Positions 12,448 to 16,188 of a DNA stretch of 16,188 nt are shown here, one piece after another. The DNA comes from Chloroflexota bacterium (GTDB lineage: Bacteria; Chloroflexota; Dehalococcoidia; SZUA-161; SpSt-899), in assembly GCA_018725425.1 (NCBI GenBank), contig QLUL01000008.1:1-16188 (forward strand), in the 5' to 3' direction. The position numbers were made by a program, and so were the translations under genes. Every line of letters starts with the position of its first letter. Position 1 is the first letter of the stretch. The notes beneath the pieces are model-generated. The model ran no database searches. It saw only the letters and a list, made by a program, of their open reading frames with translations, and was not told where the DNA came from.

Positions 12448-12924
12448 ATGTTGCAGCCAAAGAGAGTAAAATTTCGTAAGAGCCAGCGTGGCCGTCGCAG
12501 GGGCAAGGCATACTCGGGCAACATGGTGGACTTCGGCGAGTTCGGATTGCAGGCTCTCGAGCCAGCCTGGATCACCAGTCGCCAGATCGAGGCCGCCAGG
12601 CGGGCCATCGTGCACCATATCAAGCGCGGAGGTCAGGTTTGGATTCGTATCTTCCCGGACAAACCGGTCAGCGCCCGGCCGCCAGAGACTAGAATGGGCA
12701 AGGGTAAGGGGCCGGTGGATCACTGGGTGGCAGTGGTGAAACCGGGCAGAGTGCTATTTGAGATCGCCGGCATTCGCGAGGACATGGCACGGGAGGCACT
12801 GCGCCTAGCCTCACATAAACTTCCTATTTCTACCCGGATGATTACAAAAGAACAAAGGATAGCCACAGAGGTCACAGAGAAAATGAATCAAAAGAATCTC
12901 TCTGTGTGCTCTGTGGCTGAATAA
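12448..12924 (+). CDS. rplP: 50S ribosomal protein L16 with repeat-derived C-terminal tail
   Basis: L16 helps position tRNA at the A site of the 50S subunit. The product begins [19 protein letters not shown] and has the conserved [19 protein letters not shown] and [14 protein letters not shown]. At 158 residues it is about 20 longer than usual. The normal end is near residue 137 (RMITKE), and the remaining residues, reading into [12 protein letters not shown], are encoded by the inverted repeat at 12861-12918. The insertion has therefore removed the original stop and extended the protein without disrupting the core. The ATG at 12448 is supported by the conserved N-terminus; no ribosome binding site is visible. 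Confidence 0.96.
   Translation: MLQPKRVKFRKSQRGRRRGKAYSGNMVDFGEFGLQALEPAWITSRQIEAARRAIVHHIKRGGQVWIRIFPDKPVSARPPETRMGKGKGPVDHWVAVVKPGRVLFEIAGIREDMAREALRLASHKLPISTRMITKEQRIATEVTEKMNQKNLSVCSVAE
12861..12918 (+). repeat. CCACAGAG inverted repeat inside the 3' end of rplP
   Basis: The left arm is AGCCACAGAGGTCACAGAGA (12861-12880). The right arm at 12899-12918 is complementary at 18 of 20 positions, around an 18-base A-rich loop. I recognise the CCACAGAG/CTCTGTGG palindrome as a type that is widespread in intergenic DNA of environmental bacteria. Here it lies within coding sequence, and its right arm ends just before the TAA stop (12922-12924). Confidence 0.8.
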
Positions 12925-12928
12925 AAGA

Positions 12929-13126
12929 GTGCGAATAAGCGAGATTCGGAAACTGAGTTACCAAGAGTTGACGCGAGAGCTTGAGAGCTCCCACCGGGAG
13001 CTTTTTAATCTGCGATTCAGGGCAGCTACCAGGCAATTGACAAACTATCGTGAGATCAATAAGGTGAAGAAGGATATCGCCAGACTCAAGACGGTGATCC
13101 GGGAAACGGAGCTATCGGGGAGTTAG
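12929..13126 (+). CDS. rpmC: 50S ribosomal protein L29
   Basis: L29 is a small two-helix protein near the tunnel exit, next to L23. The 65-residue product contains the family pattern [19 protein letters not shown] and [17 protein letters not shown]. The start is GTG at 12929, four bases after the rplP stop, with no Shine-Dalgarno because the upstream bases belong to the rplP repeat. Translation is probably coupled to rplP. The next gene begins five bases after the stop. Confidence 0.95.
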   Translation: MRISEIRKLSYQELTRELESSHRELFNLRFRAATRQLTNYREINKVKKDIARLKTVIRETELSGS

Positions 13127-13131
13127 ATGTT

Positions 13132-13389
13132 ATGGGGAACAGACGAACCCTTGTGGGCAACGTGGTGAGCAATAAGATGGATAAGACCGTCGTGGTGATG
13201 GTTACCAGACGCCATCAACACCCCCACTATAAGAAGTACATTGAGGAGAGCAAGAAATTCAAGGCCCATGACGAGACTAACGCCTGCAATGTCGGTGATA
13301 GGGTAAAAATCATCGAAACGCGACCCCTATCCCGGGAAAAGCGTTGGAGAGTGGCCGAGGTCCTGGCTAAAAAGGCTGAAGGAGGCTAA
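13132..13389 (+). CDS. rpsQ: 30S ribosomal protein S17
   Basis: S17 is a primary 16S rRNA-binding protein with an OB fold. The 85-residue product starts [20 protein letters not shown] and has the conserved RHPHYKKY-like [16 protein letters not shown] and the end motif [21 protein letters not shown] lies about 10 bases upstream of the ATG. The last codons (KAEGG) lie in the left arm of a hairpin, AGGCTGAAG (13373-13381), pairing with 13402-13410, so the 3' end of the gene merges with the following repeat. Confidence 0.97.
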   Translation: MGNRRTLVGNVVSNKMDKTVVVMVTRRHQHPHYKKYIEESKKFKAHDETNACNVGDRVKIIETRPLSREKRWRVAEVLAKKAEGG

Positions 13390-13410
13390 TAGCCTAACAG
13401 TCTTCAGCCT
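13373..13410 (+). repeat. CTGAAG-family hairpin at the rpsQ-rplN junction
   Basis: AGGCTGAAG (13373-13381) pairs perfectly with CTTCAGCCT (13402-13410). Inside this stem AGGCT and AGCCT can also pair. The segment 13394-13410 is the exact reverse complement of the 17-mer at 12408-12424. The rpsQ stop lies in the loop of the outer stem. Confidence 0.7.
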
Positions 13411-13433
13411 ATCCGCCTACGAAATGAGGAATC

Positions 13434-13802
13434 ATGATTCAGATATACACCAGACTTAAAGTTGCGGACAACACCGGCGCGCGGGAAATCATGTGTTTCA
13501 ACATCCCCGGAGGTACGAAGAGAAGATATGCGACGGTGGGGGATTTGATCGTGGCCTCAGTTAAGGAGACCGTACCCGGTTCTGCAGTCAAGAAAGGGGA
13601 GGTAGTGCGAGCGGTGGTGGTCCGCGTGGTGAAGACATATGGCCGTCGCGATGGCTCGCATATCCGGTTCGACGAGAATGCCGCGGTTATCTTAGACGAA
13701 AGAGGAAATCCCAAAGGTAGCCGCATATTTGGTCCCGTAGCGCGAGAGCTTCGGGAGAAGAATTTCATGAAGATTGTCTCGCTGGCCCCCGAGGTACTGT
13801 GA
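13434..13802 (+). CDS. rplN: 50S ribosomal protein L14
   Basis: L14 forms an intersubunit bridge and is the anchoring site of the silencing factor RsfS. The 122-residue product has the standard length. It begins [21 protein letters not shown] and has the conserved [21 protein letters not shown] and [28 protein letters not shown], here at the C-terminus. The ATG at 13434 has GAGGA six bases upstream. The TGA stop (13800-13802) overlaps the first bases of the hairpin at 13801-13819. Confidence 0.98.
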   Translation: MIQIYTRLKVADNTGAREIMCFNIPGGTKRRYATVGDLIVASVKETVPGSAVKKGEVVRAVVVRVVKTYGRRDGSHIRFDENAAVILDERGNPKGSRIFGPVARELREKNFMKIVSLAPEVL

Positions 13803-13823
13803 CGGGCAAGATGCCCGTCCTAC
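13801..13823 (+). repeat. GACGGGCA REP-like hairpin, rplN-rplX spacer
   Basis: GACGGGCA (13801-13808), a loop of AGA, and TGCCCGTC (13812-13819) make a perfect 8-bp stem, followed by CTAC. The repeat shares two bases with the rplN stop codon and makes up almost the whole 25-base spacer. It resembles a REP-type palindrome common in environmental genomes, from memory. No U tract follows, so it is not an intrinsic terminator. Confidence 0.65.
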
Positions 13824-13827
13824 GAAG

Positions 13828-14142
13828 ATGAGAAAAATACGAAAGAATGACGAGGTGGTGGTAATCTTGGGAAGGGATCGGGGAAAGAAAGGGAAGGTTC
13901 TGATCTCTACCCCGGACGCCGATCGTCTGATAGTCGAAGGGGTCAACATGATCAAGCGCCATACGAAACCCGGGCGTACCATGAGACAAGCCGGAATCAT
14001 CGAGCGAGAAGCGACGCTGCACATCTCCGATGTGAAGTTGATCTGCAAGAAGTGTAACCAGCCTAGCCGGGTTGGGTTTCGTCTCCTGGAAGACAGGAGC
14101 AAGGTCAGATTTTGCAAGAAATGCCATGAGGTGATCGATTAA
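13828..14142 (+). CDS. rplX: 50S ribosomal protein L24, zinc-ribbon form
   Basis: L24 is an assembly initiator of the 50S subunit. The 104-residue product begins [20 protein letters not shown] with a KOW motif. It ends with two CxxC pairs (CKKC near 73-76 and CKKC near 97-100) in the pattern of the zinc-ribbon L24. I choose the ATG at 13828; the frame stays open further upstream to 13774, but that part overlaps rplN and the hairpin and gives no family sequence. The TAA stop shares one base with the rplE start (TAATG), so coupling is likely. Confidence 0.96.
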   Translation: MRKIRKNDEVVVILGRDRGKKGKVLISTPDADRLIVEGVNMIKRHTKPGRTMRQAGIIEREATLHISDVKLICKKCNQPSRVGFRLLEDRSKVRFCKKCHEVID

Positions 14143-14690
14143 TGGCTCAGATGCCACGACTTAGGCAGAGGTACCTCCAGGAAATAGCCCCTCAGATGAT
14201 GAAGGAGCAGGGATACCGAAGCATAATGAGAGTGCCACGTCTGGAGAAGATCGTGCTCAACATAGGTCTGGGCGAAGCTATCCAGAACCCTAAAGCTCTG
14301 GAAGCAGCCTCTAACGACCTGGCGACAATCTCGGGACAACGCCCGGTGACTACCCGCGCCAGGAAGTCGATAGCTGGCTTCAAGCTGCGCCAGGGCATGG
14401 CTATCGGACTGTCCGTGACCCTAAGGAATAGGAGGATGTACGATTTCCTGGATCGGTTGGTTAATGCAGTCCTCCCTCGTATAAGGGACTTTCATGGCGT
14501 CTCCCAAGATTCCTTCGACGGCCGAGGTAACTACTCTTTAGGAATAAAGGAGCAGATTATCTTCCCCGAGATAAACTATGCTAAAATAGATAAGATTCGA
14601 GGTTTACAGGTTTCTATCGTGACTACGGCACGCACCGATGAGGAAGGGAGGCGTCTTCTGGAGCTCATGGGCATGCCCTTTGCTAGATAA
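14142..14690 (+). CDS. rplE: 50S ribosomal protein L5
   Basis: L5 binds 5S rRNA and forms the central protuberance. The 182-residue product is full length. It contains [16 protein letters not shown], then [35 protein letters not shown] and the C-terminal [20 protein letters not shown]. The ATG at 14142 overlaps the rplX stop by one base. It is followed by a 74-base spacer with two perfect hairpins. Confidence 0.98.
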   Translation: MAQMPRLRQRYLQEIAPQMMKEQGYRSIMRVPRLEKIVLNIGLGEAIQNPKALEAASNDLATISGQRPVTTRARKSIAGFKLRQGMAIGLSVTLRNRRMYDFLDRLVNAVLPRIRDFHGVSQDSFDGRGNYSLGIKEQIIFPEINYAKIDKIRGLQVSIVTTARTDEEGRRLLELMGMPFAR

Positions 14691-14694
14691 ACAA

Positions 14695-14752
14695 GTACTC
14701 TGGGTCGTCTCTGACCCAGAGTACCATCTTCGAGGTCAGGAACGACCTCGAA
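14695..14752 (+). repeat. Two consecutive perfect hairpins, rplE-rpsN spacer
   Basis: Hairpin 1: GTACTCTGGGTC (14695-14706) and its exact complement at 14713-14724 form a 12-bp stem with a 6-base loop. Hairpin 2: TTCGAGGTC (14729-14737) and GACCTCGAA (14744-14752) form a 9-bp stem, also with a 6-base loop. Only four bases separate the two. No U run follows either stem. The second ends 12 bases before the GTG of rpsN, leaving CGGAGA as the ribosome binding site. Confidence 0.85.
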
Positions 14753-14764
14753 TACGGAGATAAT

Positions 14765-14950
14765 GTGGCGAAGACTTCTCAAATAGTAAAATCACAGAAA
14801 ACCCCCAAATATGCGGTGAGGCATAGGAATCGCTGCCGCCTCTGTGGCCGACCCCGGGCCTACCTGCGCTATTTTGAGCTCTGCCGCATTTGCTTCCGAA
14901 AGCTGGCCAACGAGGGACTCCTCCCCGGGGTGAGGAAGTCCAGTTGGTAA
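14765..14950 (+). CDS. rpsN: 30S ribosomal protein S14, type Z (zinc-binding)
   Basis: The 61-residue product is the short, zinc-binding form of S14 (also called rpsZ). It has CRLCGRP and CRICFRKLA, the two CxxC pairs of the zinc knuckle, and the conserved ending LPGVRKSSW. The start is GTG at 14765 with GGAGA six bases upstream; an ATG two bases earlier is out of frame. S14 sits in the 30S head near S3 and S10. Only this form is present here. Confidence 0.97.
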   Translation: MAKTSQIVKSQKTPKYAVRHRNRCRLCGRPRAYLRYFELCRICFRKLANEGLLPGVRKSSW

Positions 14951-14965
14951 TCCAGGAGAGCAACC

Positions 14966-15367
14966 ATGAGTACAACTGATGTTATAGCCGATATGTTAAC
15001 CAGAGTAAGGAACGCCAATATGGTTGGCGCTGATTTCACCCTGGTTCCTTCCTCTAAGATCAAGATCGCCATCGCCGAGGTGATCAAGGATCAGGGATTC
15101 ATCAAAAATTACGAGATATTGATGAGCAATACACCACAGCGGGTCATAAAGATACACCTTAAGTATACTGCGGAAAAGAAGCCGATACTGAAAGGCCTTA
15201 AGCGTGTAAGTAAACCCGGTATGAGGGTGTATGCAGGAAAAGGGGAAATCCCGCGAGTATATGGCGGATTAGGGATCGCCATTCTCTCTACTCCCCAGGG
15301 GATAATGGTGGGAAAAGAGGCATGGAGGAAAGGCATTGGCGGGGAGATTCTATGCTATGTATGGTAA
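14966..15367 (+). CDS. rpsH: 30S ribosomal protein S8
   Basis: S8 binds the central domain of 16S rRNA and in E. coli represses the spc operon. The 133-residue product begins MSTTDVIADMLTRVRNANMV and ends with the conserved STPQGIMVGKEAWRKGIGG and LCYVW. The ATG at 14966 has CAGGAGAG upstream, one of the better ribosome binding sites in the operon. The gene is followed after six bases by rplF. Confidence 0.98.
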   Translation: MSTTDVIADMLTRVRNANMVGADFTLVPSSKIKIAIAEVIKDQGFIKNYEILMSNTPQRVIKIHLKYTAEKKPILKGLKRVSKPGMRVYAGKGEIPRVYGGLGIAILSTPQGIMVGKEAWRKGIGGEILCYVW

Positions 15368-15373
15368 GAGACG

Positions 15374-15919
15374 ATGTCGAGAGTAGGTAGAAAGCCGATA
15401 CCAGTACCTGAAGGGGTTGAGGTGAACTTTAAGAGAGGCGAGATTTTCGCCAGAGGACCCCGGGGAACGCTCAGCCGTTCCATACCCCCCGATATGTTGA
15501 TTGAACTTAGTAATGGGGTTCTCACAGTATCAAGGCCTACAGACAATAAGATCCACCGCTCCCTTCACGGCCTCACCAGGACGCTTATCGCCAACATGGT
15601 TCAAGGGGTAAGCGAGGGATTTCAAAAGGGTCTGGAGGTCATGGGAGTGGGATACCGAGTCCAGATTTCGGGAGAGAAACTGATCTTCCAACTGGGTTAT
15701 TCCCGTCCTGTCGAGATCTCGGCTCCAGCAGGTATATCATTTAGTGTCGAAGGAACCAATAAAGTGATAGTCTCAGGGATCGATAAGGAGCTGGTGGGTA
15801 AGGCATCAGCGCAGATTAGAGCGCTGAGATCACCCGACCATTACAAAGGTAAGGGCATACGTTATTCCGGCGAGCGAGTGCGTCTCAAGGCAGGCAAATC
15901 AGGGAAGGCGAGAGAATAG
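15374..15919 (+). CDS. rplF: 50S ribosomal protein L6
   Basis: L6 lies near the GTPase-associated centre where EF-G docks. The 181-residue product starts MSRVGRKPIPVPEGV and has two similar domains. The second contains VMGVGYRVQISGEKLIFQLG and the signature RSPDHYKGKGIRYSGE. The ATG at 15374 follows the rpsH stop by six bases. The 78 bases between its stop and rplR carry CATTCAGCCATCAGTCAG and competing short hairpins. Confidence 0.98.
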   Translation: MSRVGRKPIPVPEGVEVNFKRGEIFARGPRGTLSRSIPPDMLIELSNGVLTVSRPTDNKIHRSLHGLTRTLIANMVQGVSEGFQKGLEVMGVGYRVQISGEKLIFQLGYSRPVEISAPAGISFSVEGTNKVIVSGIDKELVGKASAQIRALRSPDHYKGKGIRYSGERVRLKAGKSGKARE

Positions 15920-15997
15920 GCATTCAGCCATCAGTCAGTAGGTCGATTTTCCAAAGCGACGTTTTTGTCGAGATATGAACCTCGACCCAACAATATT
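15920..15997 (+). repeat. rplF-rplR spacer with competing short hairpins
   Basis: GTCGAG (15967-15972) pairs with CTCGAC (15981-15986). GTCG (15967-15970) can instead pair with CGAC (15957-15960), which can itself pair with GTCG at 15942-15945. GGTCGA (15941-15946) and TCGACC (15982-15987) offer a further outer stem. These pairings are mutually exclusive in part. No Shine-Dalgarno precedes the rplR ATG. Confidence 0.4.
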
Positions 15998-16188
15998 ATG
16001 ACAAGTGCGATAGACACCAGAGCTAACCGAAGGAAGCGGCATCTGCGGACTCGAAGGAAGGTCCGGGGTACGGCTATCAGGCCTCGTCTTTGCGTTTTCC
16101 GCAGCCTGAAGTATGTCTATGCCCAGCTTCTGGATGATACATCGGGGCAGACACTGACGTCAGCTTCCTCGATTGATCCCGAGTTGAG
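15998..16188 (+). CDS. rplR: 50S ribosomal protein L18 (3' truncated by window edge)
   Basis: L18 binds 5S rRNA together with L5. The visible N-terminal part, 63 codons, starts [17 protein letters not shown] and contains the family core [20 protein letters not shown] and the [17 protein letters not shown] motif, in the expected position after rplF. The ATG at 15998 has no clear ribosome binding site; I keep it because the residues upstream do not look like L18. The gene runs off the right edge. Confidence 0.95.
   Translation, partial: MTSAIDTRANRRKRHLRTRRKVRGTAIRPRLCVFRSLKYVYAQLLDDTSGQTLTSASSIDPEL

Noticed and set aside
13774..13827. Upstream start for L24 at 13774
   Set aside because: It would overlap rplN and read through the GACGGGCA hairpin; the family N-terminus begins at 13828.
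14695..14752. Intrinsic terminators at the rplE-rpsN hairpins and at other operon palindromes
   Set aside because: None of these stems is followed by a run of U, and essential co-transcribed genes lie downstream.
4927..16188. A hidden novel gene cassette or defence system within the ribosomal run
   Set aside because: Every substantial plus-strand frame from rpsL to rplR is accounted for by a known ribosomal protein or EF-G; gaps are under 115 bases.
1..16188. tRNA or rRNA genes
   Set aside because: No clover-leaf with conserved T-arm and CCA end, and no rRNA-like stretch, was recognised on either strand by eye.

Overview
The window looks like chromosomal DNA of an uncultured bacterium, most likely from the Chloroflexota (Dehalococcoidia-like). 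The evidence is modest and combines four things: a long S12 with an extra N-terminal loop, zinc-finger forms of S14 and L24, a str operon that runs straight into S10 without tuf, and many short palindromic intergenic repeats. No sequence search was possible, so the phylum is an inference.

Layout. Positions 1-164 hold only a possible 3' end of an unknown gene. Two minus-strand genes follow: a Lon-like AAA+ protease (165-2600) and mutL (2922-4619). Their spacer carries a promoter and an AT-rich inverted-repeat element. A divergent spacer (4620-4926) holds a near-consensus promoter. From it, a plus-strand run of 21 translation genes extends beyond the right edge: rpsL, rpsG, fusA, rpsJ, rplC, rplD, rplW, rplB, rpsS, rplV, rpsC, rplP, rpmC, rpsQ, rplN, rplX, rplE, rpsN, rpsH, rplF and a truncated rplR. 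This is the classic str-S10-spc order, fused, with tuf absent. All of these genes appear intact, and together they supply ribosomal subunit proteins plus elongation factor G.

The genes themselves are conventional; the unusual part is what sits between and inside them. Many spacers, and several gene ends, carry a different short palindrome or tandem repeat. (1) A solitary sequence that closely resembles a type I-C CRISPR repeat fills the fusA-rpsJ spacer. (2) A perfect (GGGGTCA)5 array lies in frame inside fusA. (3) Two related G-quadruplex-prone elements lie after rpsJ and rplW. (4) A 20-bp imperfect hairpin encodes the C-terminal tail of L16. (5) A 17-bp sequence appears in inverted orientation in two spacers. 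(6) Two perfect hairpins separate rplE from rpsN. (7) GGTTCAA-type repeats flank rpsL. The run therefore looks like a highly expressed operon repeatedly invaded by small repeats that were tolerated because they fell between genes or kept frame. Some of them displace or mask Shine-Dalgarno sequences and may have regulatory effects.
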